A DNA stretch of 64,000 bases from Streptomyces adelaidensis (GCF_016598475.1 NZ_JAEMUX010000012.1:86396-150395), one strand, 5' to 3'. Shown: positions 8,893-16,628, counted from the first letter of the stretch. Made by a program: numbers and translations. Notes: generated by a model from the sequence alone, not told the origin.

Positions 8893-9821
8893 ACCCCACA
8901 GCACTGCCACTGATCGACGCCTGCGAACTGGCGCGCCGCCTGCCCATGCCACGAGCCATTCAGGCAGTGCAACAAGCCCTGCGCGCGGGGCTGGACCCCG
9001 AAGCGGACGTCCCCCGCACCGTGCTCGACGTCGACGCGGGCCAGCTGCTGCTGATGCCCTCCACGACATCCTCGTACACCGGAGTGAAGATCGCTGGAGT
9101 CGCGCCCCGCAACCCCGCCCGCGGGCAGCCACGCATCATCGCCTCCTACCTCCTGATGGACGCAGCCACGCTCCGCCCGACAGCCCTGATCGACGGCTCC
9201 GCCCTGACCCTGCTGCGCACCCCCGCGGTTTCCGCCGTCGCCGTGGACCACCTGGCGGTCCCGGATGCCGAACGGCTCGTCCTCTTCGGAGCCGGACCGC
9301 AGGCATGGGGCCACGTGGAAGCAATCCGGGCCGTGCGCCCCGTCTCCTCGGTCGGCGTCGTCGCGCGTCGCCCAGAGCAGGCAGCGAAGCTGGTCGAGCG
9401 CTGCCAGAAGGCCGATCTGGACGCAGAGACGGTTCCCTCAGAAGCCGTCGCGACCGCCGACATCGTGGCCTGCTGCACGACATCGCGTACGCCGCTGTTC
9501 CAGGCCGCAGCCGTCGCATCCCACACAGTCGTCGTAGCCATCGGATCTCACGAACCGACGGCCCGAGAGGTGGACACCGAATTCGTCGCCCGGGCCACAG
9601 TCGTTGTCGAAGCGCGCACCGCGGCGCTGAGTGAGGCAGGCGACATCCTGATTCCTCTGCGCTCCGGCGACATCGGTACGGAGGCGATAGCTGGCAACCT
9701 GTCCGAGCTTGTGCGCGGAGCCGTGAACGTCATGCCCCAGAGGCCAAAGCTTTTCAAGAGCGTGGGCATGTCATGGCAGGACCTGGTTGTGGCCGCAGCT
9801 GCCGTCGAAGGGCTCTCATAA
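8889..9821 (+). CDS. Ornithine cyclodeaminase / mu-crystallin family protein
   Basis: A 310-residue NAD(P)-dependent enzyme with the family's LIDGSALTLLRTPAVSA block (Arg110), Lys67 in TGVKIAG and the dinucleotide-binding FGAGPQAWGH motif (about 133-142). Family members cyclise ornithine to proline, reduce cyclic imines, or oxidatively deaminate or condense amino acids, so substrate prediction is unsafe. The GTG start at 8889 overlaps the preceding stop. It is the last gene of the operon. No clear hairpin terminator follows directly. Confidence 0.85.
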   Translation: MNPTALPLIDACELARRLPMPRAIQAVQQALRAGLDPEADVPRTVLDVDAGQLLLMPSTTSSYTGVKIAGVAPRNPARGQPRIIASYLLMDAATLRPTALIDGSALTLLRTPAVSAVAVDHLAVPDAERLVLFGAGPQAWGHVEAIRAVRPVSSVGVVARRPEQAAKLVERCQKADLDAETVPSEAVATADIVACCTTSRTPLFQAAAVASHTVVVAIGSHEPTAREVDTEFVARATVVVEARTAALSEAGDILIPLRSGDIGTEAIAGNLSELVRGAVNVMPQRPKLFKSVGMSWQDLVVAAAAVEGLS

Positions 9822-9886
9822 GCGCACAAATATGGCCGGAATCTGATGCCAGGTGACAGTCCTGGCGCTGTCGCTGAGGCGTGCCA

Positions 9887-10138
9887 ATGACCAGGCTGGG
9901 AGCCATGAACAACACATTCGACACCGCCGTCCAGACCGTGATCACTCTGACCGTATTGGCAGTCGCGGTACTCCCCGCGATCATCGGGACCATCCGTGAC
10001 CGCCGTATCCATGTCCAGTTACGAGACGCGGAGGAGGGACGGGACCGTCGCACCGGCGTCCTGGTCGTGTTCGACCTCGCTTACGGTCCGCATGAGGACA
10101 GGGTCTTCCGCGCGCATGCGGGCCGAAGCACCAAGTGA
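9887..10138 (+). CDS. Small single-pass membrane protein
   Basis: An 83-residue protein with one hydrophobic helix (about residues 15-36, VITLTVLAVAVLPAIIG) followed by a basic, then charged, cytoplasmic tail. It is not recognised. ATG 9887 has GAGG 7 nt upstream; a GTG at 9881 and an ATG at 9905 are alternatives. It lies 65 nt after the operon end and may be co-transcribed, but nothing links it to the pathway functionally. The stretch 10139-10289 holds no supportable gene. Confidence 0.5.
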   Translation: MTRLGAMNNTFDTAVQTVITLTVLAVAVLPAIIGTIRDRRIHVQLRDAEEGRDRRTGVLVVFDLAYGPHEDRVFRAHAGRSTK

Positions 10139-10223
10139 TGGGGGACACGCAGTTGAGCTGGGCACCACCCTGTACGGCGTCATCGCCTCGCCACCGCCCT
10201 CTGGCAAAGCGGTCGGGAAGGCC

Positions 10224-10427
10224 CTAGAAGCAGTTACCCAGAGTGACAAACCACGAGTAGCTGATCCTCTTTCGCCCTGTAAAACAGCTCATGAGGGCGG
10301 TGCCGTCCAGCCCGTGCCGCTCGGCCCAGCGCCGCCAGACGCGTTCGACGGCGGCGTCGGAGTTGACGAGGGTGCCGTCCATGTCCAGCAGGAGGGCGCG
10401 GGCGGTCAGAACGGTGGCGGCCGTCAT
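10224..10427 (-). pseudogene. Truncated HAD-family phosphatase (N-terminal remnant)
   Basis: Reading leftward from 10427, the first 45 or so residues match the start of a HAD-superfamily sugar phosphatase. The nucleophile motif is DMDGTLVNSDAAVERVW, followed by WAERHGLDGTAL. Homology then stops near 10289 and the frame continues into unrelated residues until a stop at 10224. A normal family member has about 220 residues, so the gene has lost about four fifths of its length. The break marks the junction between the island on the left and older chromosome on the right. Confidence 0.7.
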
Positions 10428-10640
10428 CGGCAGGCTCCAAGGGGCGGGAACGGGAAACCGGAGGGGCGCCACGAACAGCCGTACCCAGGAGCAGCCGCGC
10501 CCAGGGACGGGCGGCCCCGGAGGGAACCGGGCAGCCCCGGAGGGACAAGGTGGCCCCGCCCACCGGTCAGGGAGTGCGGGCGGGAGCCACTTTGTTTCTC
10601 TACGATACAAAACAAGGGGGTCGCCCGCCACCCCTCTCCC

Positions 10641-11222
10641 TCAACCCGTCACGGCCTCCCACAGACTCCACACACCGAGCCCCGTCATCAGCACGGCGGC
10701 GACCCGCGTCATGAGGTCCAGCGGCACCCGCTTCATCAGCGCCCTGCCGCCGACGATCCCGAGTCCGGCCACGGCCCACAGGGCGAGGACCGCCCCGAGG
10801 CCCACGGACAGCGGATCGTCGTACCGGGCCGCGAGGTTCGCCGTCATGATCTGTGTCAGATCCCCGAACTCGGCGACCAGGATGAGCATGAAGCCCGCCC
10901 CCGAGACCTTCCAGAAGCTCTGATTCTCGGGCCGGCGGATCTCCTCGTCATCCTCGCCCTTCTTCAGGAGCAGCACCGCCGCGCCGCCGAGGAACAGCAC
11001 TCCCGTCAGCGCGTGCACGATCTGCTGCGGCAGCAGCGTGAGCACGCTGCCCGCCGCGACCGCGAGCGCGACGTGCACGGCGAAGGCGGCGGCGACACCG
11101 GCGAAGACGTACGAGGCGCGGTAACGGGTGCCGAGCACGAGACCGGCGAGAGCGGTCTTGTCGGGGAGTTCGGCGAGGAAGACGACGCCGAAGACGAGCG
11201 CCGTGACACTGAAGCTGATCAA
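10641..11222 (-). CDS. TMEM165/GDT1 family (UPF0016) cation transporter
   Basis: A 193-residue, six-helix membrane protein with the two signature motifs of the family: E18LPDKT in the first helix and E118FGDLT after the central loop. Known members exchange Mn2+ or Ca2+ for protons. The acidic loop between the halves (about 88-100) is typical. A TTG start at 11222 is preceded by GAGGAA. It is probably a chromosomal gene outside the prophage. I found no yybP-ykoY Mn2+ riboswitch core upstream. Confidence 0.85.
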   Translation of the reverse strand: MISFSVTALVFGVVFLAELPDKTALAGLVLGTRYRASYVFAGVAAAFAVHVALAVAAGSVLTLLPQQIVHALTGVLFLGGAAVLLLKKGEDDEEIRRPENQSFWKVSGAGFMLILVAEFGDLTQIMTANLAARYDDPLSVGLGAVLALWAVAGLGIVGGRALMKRVPLDLMTRVAAVLMTGLGVWSLWEAVTG

Positions 11223-11228
11223 GGTTCC

Positions 11229-11239
11229 TCAATCGGTCG
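11229..11239. other. Candidate attL core, 11-bp match to 52633-52643
   Basis: TCAATCGGTCG occurs here and just upstream of the DUF1524 gene beyond the integrase. Serine integrases need only a very short shared core, so this is suggestive. Against it, excision at these points would leave only about 50 bp between two divergent start codons, which is tight for two promoters. Confidence 0.3.
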
Positions 11240-11731
11240 GGCCACCCCGCCGAGAGAAACCATCCGCTGACGCGACACCTCGGCACGGCAGCACACGGTC
11301 GCCCGCACCGAAACGGTACGGGACGGAAGACTGACCGCGCCGAACGGCACGGACGGTGCACTGCTTGCCGAAGGTCTCGCTGGCGGGCCCCGAATCACGG
11401 GACCTGCCTCCGGGCGCCGGCTCAGACGAGCTGAGCAGTATGTCGACGGTCCGGCGAGAATCTTACTAAGACACACATATGTGGGCCCTCGGCCTGCATC
11501 CAGCATGCATGCCCGATGCGAGAGGTCGTTCGCCTACCCCCGCCCCACAAAGGACAGCGCCCCCGGTCCGGAGACCGAGGGCGCCGCGGCCCATCCCTAC
11601 CGCCTGGCAGCAGGACAGGGAGGGCCGTTCGAGGAGGGGGATAGCTCCGTCCCTACCCCCGCTCTTCAAGATCACACAATGCCGAATATATTCCGCCGAC
11701 AGAAGATCGTGGCCGGTCAAGCGTTTACGGA
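11240..11731. other. Non-coding stretch left of the XRE gene
   Basis: About 490 bp with no convincing gene on either strand. It holds a hairpin at 11557-11584 and an imperfect GGGGG-ATAG / CCTACCCCC inverted repeat at 11636-11660 that echoes the tandem palindromes at 12790-12839. AT-richer DNA around 11660-11700 may contain the promoter of the XRE gene at 11732. Confidence 0.5.
11557..11584. terminator. Hairpin, possible bidirectional terminator
   Basis: GCGCCCCCGGTC and GACCGAGGGCGC pair around CGGA with a single C/A mismatch. There is no U tract. It lies in the non-coding stretch at the prophage left end. Confidence 0.45.
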
Positions 11732-11971
11732 GTGCGCGATCTACCACCTGACGATGACAACTGGTTCGCCGAGCGGCAATGGGCTGTCGGGAGGCGAGTG
11801 CAGGCCGAGCGGATACGCCAGAACCTGACCCAGGAGAACCTGTATCTCGCGGCCCGGGTGGACCGTCGGACCCTCCAGGCCCTTGAGGCCGGGAGCGGCA
11901 ACCCAACATTCGCCACACTGCACCGCATCGCATACGTCCTCGACGTACCCCTGTCTGATCTCGTGCAGTGA
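11732..11971 (+). CDS. Short XRE-family transcriptional regulator
   Basis: A 79-residue protein that is mostly one helix-turn-helix domain: RRVQAERIRQNLTQENLYLA, then RRTLQALEAGSGNPTFATLHRIA and a C-terminal LDVPLSDLV. It has the layout of small Cro-like regulators. The GTG at 11732 is assumed; its ribosome site is poor (GGAG abuts the start), so the start is uncertain. The protein resembles the partial XRE protein at 63788, which begins the second integrative element. It may be a phage regulator or a leftover of another element. Confidence 0.75.
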   Translation: MRDLPPDDDNWFAERQWAVGRRVQAERIRQNLTQENLYLAARVDRRTLQALEAGSGNPTFATLHRIAYVLDVPLSDLVQ

Positions 11972-12065
11972 CCCGCCGCCGACGGGGGCGTGCGGCGGGT
12001 CACCGGCCGCCCCATCGGCACGGGGCGGCATCCTGCGGCCGGGGTGCTGACCGACGGCAGGAGAC

Positions 12066-12224
12066 TCAGCGGCGTATGGAAATGGGGGCGGTCTGGGTCG
12101 GAGGCTGGGGGCACAGCCACGCGTGGTAGTACACGGTGGGCGCGGCCGTTGAGGCAGAGTCGGGGACGAACGACTCGTAGCGCTCGCGCTTCTTGATCGC
12201 CTCCTGGCAACGTCCGCAGATCAT
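12066..12224 (-). CDS. 52-residue Cys-containing protein
   Basis: A small protein starting MICGRCQEAIKKRERYES, with one CxxC knuckle near the N-terminus and a further Cys near position 38, so zinc binding is possible. Its ATG overlaps the stop of the preceding gene (ATGA), which supports its reality despite the small size. Function unknown. It ends the module that starts with the XRE/TPR regulator at 14098. Confidence 0.55.
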   Translation of the reverse strand: MICGRCQEAIKKRERYESFVPDSASTAAPTVYYHAWLCPQPPTQTAPISIRR

Positions 12225-12733
12225 GATGCCGCCCCTACTGTGTCGTCGACTGCCAATACGGCACGGCCTTGCTCGACCAATCGTCGTACGGCCTCGGGGC
12301 GGCAGTAGTCGCCCTCGTATTGGGGAGGGACCAGCCAATAGGTTCCGGGGGGCGCGACGCGTTCTATGCGCGGGACGCCGAGGTACGCGTCCGCTCCGAG
12401 GCACTGGGCGTCGTTGTCGTTGTTGTCCCAGACGAGGCCAGCGTGCCAGTGGACGAGCGCGTAGTACGCGCGCCCGACCGAGAAGCTGTCGTGGATGACG
12501 GCCCCGTCGAGGCGGAAAGCGAGTTCCTCGGCGAGGGCCTTCGGCTCGTGAGTGCCGACTGCCGCGTGGACGAGCTGGCTGCTGAGGCGTACGGCGCTGA
12601 AACGCGTGGCCATAGGAAGGAGCGCGACGCCGCGGTCCGACCATTCGGCGCGGGCGCGGTCGGGGTGCGGGTGGGCGCGGGCGAGCCAGTCGGTGATGAG
12701 TCTGTTGAGAAGTGCCCGATTCATCACTGCCAC
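12221..12733 (-). CDS. Conserved hypothetical protein, 170 residues
   Basis: A soluble protein without a motif I recognise. It has a helical N-terminal half (LITDWLARAHPHPDR), a central WHAGLVWDNND segment and a C-terminal PPQYEGDYCRPEAVRRLVEQG block. It lies directly downstream of the tandem palindromes at 12790-12839 and upstream of the 52-residue gene, to which it is coupled. The pairing with a large XRE/TPR regulator suggests a regulated accessory module. Its role is not known. Confidence 0.6.
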   Translation of the reverse strand: MAVMNRALLNRLITDWLARAHPHPDRARAEWSDRGVALLPMATRFSAVRLSSQLVHAAVGTHEPKALAEELAFRLDGAVIHDSFSVGRAYYALVHWHAGLVWDNNDNDAQCLGADAYLGVPRIERVAPPGTYWLVPPQYEGDYCRPEAVRRLVEQGRAVLAVDDTVGAAS

Positions 12734-12789
12734 GCTCCACGGTTCGGTGATCGTCAGATCACCGACCGTAAGCGCGGCGGGCGGGCGCA

Positions 12790-12839
12790 GGGGGTAGGAG
12801 TCCTACCCCCTTGTTGAGGGGTAGGGTTCCTACCCCTCA
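12790..12839. promoter_or_regulatory. Two tandem near-identical palindromes
   Basis: A 21-bp palindrome (GGGGGTAGGA, G, TCCTACCCCC; 12790-12810) is followed 5 nt later by a second (GAGGGGTAGG, GTT, CCTACCCCTC; 12816-12838, extended by one T/A pair). They share the core GGGGTAGG...CCTACCCC. They sit between the XRE/TPR gene stop and the start of the 170-residue protein gene. They may be operators for that regulator, terminators, or both. Confidence 0.55.
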
Positions 12840-12844
12840 GATGA

Positions 12845-14098
12845 TCATGCTGGCACGCCGAGTTGCCGCGCGAGATCTAGCGCGTCCTGACGCACCATGC
12901 GCGGGCCAGACTTGGCCAGTTCCGGCAGTACCGAACGGGTGTGCAGGTTGAAGCGGATCGTCTCCAGTGACTCCACCTTCGCCTTGCCCAGCAGCGACAC
13001 GGCCGCGACGCTCTCGCCGAGCATGTTGTGCGCCCGTGCTGTCTCGATCAGGTGGTACGCGCGCCTCGTAGCGGACGGGATCCGACCCAGGTCGAGAGAC
13101 TCAGCCACCTGCAACGCCTTCGCGGGCTGCATCAAGTCGGTGTGGATGGTAATGGCGTAGCCGTCGACGATGCCTCGCCCAAAGATCAGCCAGGGGTGGG
13201 CGTAGCTGTCGCCGAGCTGGCGGGCCTCAGCGTCAGCCTTGTCCCAGTACCGCCACGCGTCCCCGGCTTGGCCCGTTTTCGCGTACGACAGGGCGACGGC
13301 GAGGTACAGAACCCCACGGCGGGCGATGTGCTCCGGGTCCTCCTGATCATTGAGGAGTGCGGCGGCCTGCTCGGCAAGTTCGACGCGCGCCTCGGCCGCC
13401 TCCCCCGCGTCCCTATGGACGTGGTTCATGTACCAGGCGGCACCGGCGATCGCGCGTGGGCTGTCGGCGTCCTGGGCCACAGTCATGGCGCGGTCACCCG
13501 TGAGGACCACTAGGTCGGGCGCGGGTTGGAAGGAGAGGAAGAGCTGGGCCAGGTGGTAGGACTCGGCGAGGGCGACGAGGGCGCGCCTGCGGTCTGTGCC
13601 ATCGAGGGCGCGGGAAGCGTGCTGTGTGTCGGCGAGCAGTGCCGGCAGCAAGTTGGCGATGCGGGACCGGTGGCCCTCGACGTCGCGGCGTACGGGGTGT
13701 TCGGTATCGCCTGCGTGCCACATCTTCCATGCCGCGCGGACACGGGCGGCAAGGACGTCGGCTGGCTCGGGTTCGCGGTCAGCGGGCGTGAGCCGGTAGG
13801 TGGTGAGGGCGCGCTTGACGATGGGGAGGTCGCCGTGAACGGCCTTTGTGTAGGTGGTAGCGGCGATGCGGTCGTCTCCGGTGAGCTCGGCGATGTCCTC
13901 GACGCCCAGGACTTGGGCCAGTCGGAGAAGTTTGGGCAGGCGAGGCATGCCGATCGTGCCTTTCTCAACTGCTTTGACCCATTCCGTGGATTGGTCCATG
14001 AGGCCTGCCACGACGGGGCGGCTCTTACCCCCACGTTCGCGGGCTCGCTGGACGCGCTGGCCGAAGGTGAGTACGTGGCTGCCTGATGGCTCGGGCAT
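12845..14098 (-). CDS. XRE-family regulator with TPR-like C-terminal domain
   Basis: A 417-residue protein. Residues about 13-70 form an XRE helix-turn-helix (TFGQRVQRARERGGKSRPVV, then STEWVKAVEKG). The remaining roughly 340 residues are alpha-helical repeats, with an IARRGVLYLAVALSYAKTG stretch typical of tetratricopeptide sensor domains. Such Streptomyces regulators commonly respond to a peptide or partner protein. The ATG at 14098 was chosen because GGAG lies 7 nt upstream and the HTH starts soon after. Tandem palindromes immediately follow its stop codon. It could act as the lysogeny regulator of this prophage end or belong to a separate accessory module. Confidence 0.75.
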   Translation of the reverse strand: MPEPSGSHVLTFGQRVQRARERGGKSRPVVAGLMDQSTEWVKAVEKGTIGMPRLPKLLRLAQVLGVEDIAELTGDDRIAATTYTKAVHGDLPIVKRALTTYRLTPADREPEPADVLAARVRAAWKMWHAGDTEHPVRRDVEGHRSRIANLLPALLADTQHASRALDGTDRRRALVALAESYHLAQLFLSFQPAPDLVVLTGDRAMTVAQDADSPRAIAGAAWYMNHVHRDAGEAAEARVELAEQAAALLNDQEDPEHIARRGVLYLAVALSYAKTGQAGDAWRYWDKADAEARQLGDSYAHPWLIFGRGIVDGYAITIHTDLMQPAKALQVAESLDLGRIPSATRRAYHLIETARAHNMLGESVAAVSLLGKAKVESLETIRFNLHTRSVLPELAKSGPRMVRQDALDLARQLGVPA

Positions 14099-14141
14099 AC
14101 TTGTGCTCCGTTCTGTGGTGGTACTCAGAACGGTACGCCTC

Positions 14142-14166
14142 ACGGCCCCCGCCCTGCGGGGGCCGT
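14142..14166. terminator. GC-rich hairpin between late operon and regulator
   Basis: ACGGCCCCCGC pairs perfectly with GCGGGGGCCGT around CCT (11-bp stem). It lies upstream of the XRE/TPR gene and downstream of the phage late operon, so it would block read-through from the lysis genes. Confidence 0.55.
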
Positions 14167-14200
14167 TGTGGTGTTGACGGCCGCCTGGACATGACGAAAG

Positions 14201-14235
14201 GCCCCCTGTACGACCCGTCAGGGCCGTGCAGGGGC
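14201..14235 (-). terminator. Late-operon terminator
   Basis: CCCCTGTACG (14203-14212) and CGTGCAGGGG (14225-14234) form a 10-bp stem with one G-U pair. Read on the - strand it is followed by CTTTC. It begins 6 nt after the stop of the last late gene (14241) and probably ends the structural and lysis transcript. Confidence 0.6.
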
Positions 14236-14240
14236 ACTCG

Positions 14241-14579
14241 TCAGTTGTCGGTGTCGGCTGTGAGGGTCCGTGTGCGGGCGTCGACGCGGTCGACCGCGTC
14301 CCTCAGCGACCGCCCACTGTTGGGCTGCAGCTCATGCTCGACGGAGGTGAGACGGACCTCGATCTGACGCAGGCGCGCCATCACCCCCAACCGTCCGGGC
14401 ACACCCGGCCGCTCAGGCACACCGTGCCAGTCGTCGACGAGGTCGTCCATCCGGTCGACGATCCGACGCACCCCCCGGAACGTGCGCCACGCGAGCGCGG
14501 CCAGGCCCGCGACCGCCACGGCGGCCACGCTCCAGATGACGATGACATCGACCGCCGGCACTCCGGTGCCCTGACTCAT
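14241..14579 (-). CDS. Small membrane protein of the lysis cassette
   Basis: A 112-residue protein with one N-terminal transmembrane helix (about 10-30, VIVIWSVAAVAVAGLAALA). A long polar, probably coiled-coil segment follows, ending in DAVDRVDARTRTLTADT. This single-helix plus coiled-coil layout is common beside holins. It may be a spanin-like, antiholin or second holin-like component. It is the last gene of the late operon and overlaps the preceding stop by 4 nt. Confidence 0.6.
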   Translation of the reverse strand: MSQGTGVPAVDVIVIWSVAAVAVAGLAALAWRTFRGVRRIVDRMDDLVDDWHGVPERPGVPGRLGVMARLRQIEVRLTSVEHELQPNSGRSLRDAVDRVDARTRTLTADTDN

Positions 14580-14947
14580 CTCGGGCCCCGGTCGCGAGCG
14601 GCGCTGTCGAGCCGGCGGACGAAGTCGCTGATGTCCTGCCGCATGGCCGCCTTGTCGAGCTGCAGCCGCACCGGAGCGGTCACCGGCTGGACGTACTGCG
14701 GCGGCCGCGCCCAGCCGAGCAGCACCCCGGCGAGCAGCTGCAGCGGCTGCCAGGCCATCCGCTCGGCGAGTTCCTCGACGGCACGGAAGAGCGCGTAATA
14801 CCCAGCGGTGAGCGCGGCGGTGACGTACGCCGCGGTGGTGGCGTCGTCGAGGTCGAGGCCGATGCGCGCGGCCGCGCCGAGTACGAGGCCGGCCACGATC
14901 GGCACGAGCGTCCGCATGAAGCTCACGAACAGGTTCTGCATCTGCAT
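14576..14947 (-). CDS. Putative holin
   Basis: A 123-residue protein with two hydrophobic segments (about 10-30 and 38-55) followed by an amphipathic C-terminal half. Its position directly after the endolysin gene (TGATG overlap) and before another small membrane protein supports a holin that permeabilises the membrane for lysis. No specific holin family was recognised by sequence. Confidence 0.6.
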   Translation of the reverse strand: MQMQNLFVSFMRTLVPIVAGLVLGAAARIGLDLDDATTAAYVTAALTAGYYALFRAVEELAERMAWQPLQLLAGVLLGWARPPQYVQPVTAPVRLQLDKAAMRQDISDFVRRLDSAARDRGPR

Positions 14948-15867
14948 CAGTCCTCCACCTTGAATCCGGCCTGCAGTCCGAGGCGGCGCAGGCTGTCACG
15001 TCCGGGTATGCCGTCGGCGTCGGCGCCGGTGTAGCCGCCGCCCGCCTCGGAGCGCTGCCATGCCGCGTACGCCGGCGTCGTTTTGGTGCCCCAGTGGCCG
15101 TCGGAGTAGCGGGCGGCGAGGAGGCCGCGGTCGACGAGCGCGGCCTCGACGGTGATCACGCCCTTGTACGAGACCGGAGTGCTGGCCTTCTGGGGGTCGC
15201 TGCGCGCGGCCGCGCGGAGCTTGCCGAGGCTCACGGTCGGGGTGCTCGGCGCCGGCGGCGAGGGGACCGGCACGGACGAGCCGAGACGGGACGCGACCCG
15301 CTTCTGCATCGCAGGCCAGTTGATCCCCTTCGGGTCGACCTTGCCCGGCTGCCAGTCGAGGTGGCGGAACGCCGACGCCGCGCCCCAGCCGTGATGCCGG
15401 ACGACCGCCGCGGCGACGCGTTCGATCGCGAGCAGCTGGGCGGCCGGCCACGGGTCCTCGCCGTCGCCGAGGTTCTCGCACTCGAAGCCGTAGAAGTGGC
15501 GGTTGCCGTCGGTGTTGGCCTCGTCATCAGCCGGCAGCGCGCGCTCGGCGATGACCGCCCGCAGGACGTCGTCGTCGCCCAGGCCCGCATGGTTGGCGCG
15601 GCCGTAGCCGACCAGGTACACACGGCCGTCCTTGGTGATGACGCCGTGGCACAGCGGCCCGGGCAAACCGGCGTAGCCGTCGCGGCACATCGCGACCGTA
15701 CGCGCGCTGCCGGAGGTGACCGTGTGGTGGAACATCACCCCGTGCACGGGGCCCCACGGCCCCATGTGGTTGCGGTTGTGGTCCTCCCAGTCACCGACCT
15801 CGACGACGGTGACACCCTCGGCGCGCAGCAGCGCGGCGAACGTGGCAGCGGTGGGTGGTGTGGCCAT
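14947..15867 (-). CDS. Endolysin: N-acetylmuramoyl-L-alanine amidase
   Basis: A 306-residue protein with an Amidase_2/PGRP-type catalytic domain (about 35-190). Zinc ligands are visible as His47/His48 in VMFHHTVT and His169 in FRHLDW; Lys176 and Asp178 lie in PGKVDPKG. A Pro/Ser/Thr linker (about 195-215) leads to a C-terminal domain of roughly 85 residues, probably cell-wall binding. There is no signal peptide, consistent with holin-dependent release. It cleaves the bond between muramic acid and the stem peptide. Confidence 0.85.
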   Translation of the reverse strand: MATPPTAATFAALLRAEGVTVVEVGDWEDHNRNHMGPWGPVHGVMFHHTVTSGSARTVAMCRDGYAGLPGPLCHGVITKDGRVYLVGYGRANHAGLGDDDVLRAVIAERALPADDEANTDGNRHFYGFECENLGDGEDPWPAAQLLAIERVAAAVVRHHGWGAASAFRHLDWQPGKVDPKGINWPAMQKRVASRLGSSVPVPSPPAPSTPTVSLGKLRAAARSDPQKASTPVSYKGVITVEAALVDRGLLAARYSDGHWGTKTTPAYAAWQRSEAGGGYTGADADGIPGRDSLRRLGLQAGFKVED

Positions 15868-15938
15868 GAGCTTCCCCCTTTCCGGGGCATGAGGAACGCC
15901 CCGGCCAGACGGCTCGGGGCGCGTGGGTTGGGTGGCGG

Positions 15939-16187
15939 TCAGTCCTCGGGCGGGCTGACCCGCATAGGCCGCATCACGATCGTCACGTTCCGGCTGGTCG
16001 CCTCGTGGTGGCCGGCCAGGTCGAGGAGGACGCCGTTCGGTGCGCCCTCTGCGGTGGGCCAGGCGTCCAGTTCGGCGAGTACGAACGCGCGGACCGTCTC
16101 GAACTGCGGGTCTGCGCCCCTGTCGGCGGCGGTGACCTGCTCGACGACGTCGGCGAGCAGGCCCTCCGCGTGGAGACTGAAGCTCAT
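15939..16187 (-). CDS. Hypothetical phage protein, 82 residues
   Basis: A small soluble protein starting MSFSLHAEGLLADVVEQVTA with a helical first half and a strand-rich TSRNVTIVMRPMRV end. It lies between the endolysin and tail genes. I do not recognise it; similar small proteins occur next to actinophage tail-fibre genes. Confidence 0.55.
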   Translation of the reverse strand: MSFSLHAEGLLADVVEQVTAADRGADPQFETVRAFVLAELDAWPTAEGAPNGVLLDLAGHHEATSRNVTIVMRPMRVSPPED

Positions 16188-16254
16188 GGGCCCTCCCGGG
16201 CGGGAAGAAGCCCCGGGGCCAAGGGGTGGCTCCGGGGCCGGGCGGGGTGAAGGG

Positions 16255-16593
16255 TCAGGCGGGCAAGAGCTCGTAGGCGGTCTCGCCCGACGTGATCATG
16301 GGCTCGTCGACGACCGTGACGGTCCGCTTCACGATGCGTGCCTCGTACAGGACCGAGGAGTCGGGGTCCTCGGCGGAGACGATGACGGTGGCGGGGTCGG
16401 TCCAGAACTGGTCGTTGGCGTCCTTCTGCCAGGACATCGGCCGCCAGGAGGCGAGCCAGCCTCCGGCGTTGGTGAGGGCGGCCCGTTGCCCGGCCTCGGC
16501 GGCCGTCGCGCCGGCGACGCCGGAAGCGAGGACGCGGCCGGTCGCCTGGTCCCGTTTCACGAGGACGTACGAGGTGGTGACGGTGGTGGACAA
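16255..16593 (-). CDS. Hypothetical phage tail-region protein
   Basis: A 112-residue protein with a predicted mixed alpha/beta pattern: SYVLVKRDQATGRVLASGVAG, then VIVSAEDPDSSVLYEARIVKR. A TTG start at 16593 is used because GAAAGGG precedes it and upstream codons in this frame are a shadow of the tail-spike gene. Function unknown; its place behind the tail spike suggests a virion or fibre-associated protein. Confidence 0.5.
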   Translation of the reverse strand: MSTTVTTSYVLVKRDQATGRVLASGVAGATAAEAGQRAALTNAGGWLASWRPMSWQKDANDQFWTDPATVIVSAEDPDSSVLYEARIVKRTVTVVDEPMITSGETAYELLPA

Positions 16594-16628
16594 GGGGGCC
16601 CTTTCGTCGGGGTGGTCGTCTGTTTCGG

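Noticed and set aside
11223..11470. Possible yybP-ykoY manganese riboswitch before the TMEM165/GDT1 gene
   Set aside because: The gene family often carries this riboswitch, and a GCGAGACCTTCGGC segment is present, but I could not find the GGGGAGTAG-type core or a convincing paired structure, so no feature is called.
12811..12818. CTTGTTGA shared with 52403 region as alternative att core
   Set aside because: An 8-bp match is expected by chance between regions of this length, and the left copy lies between palindromes inside the regulator module.
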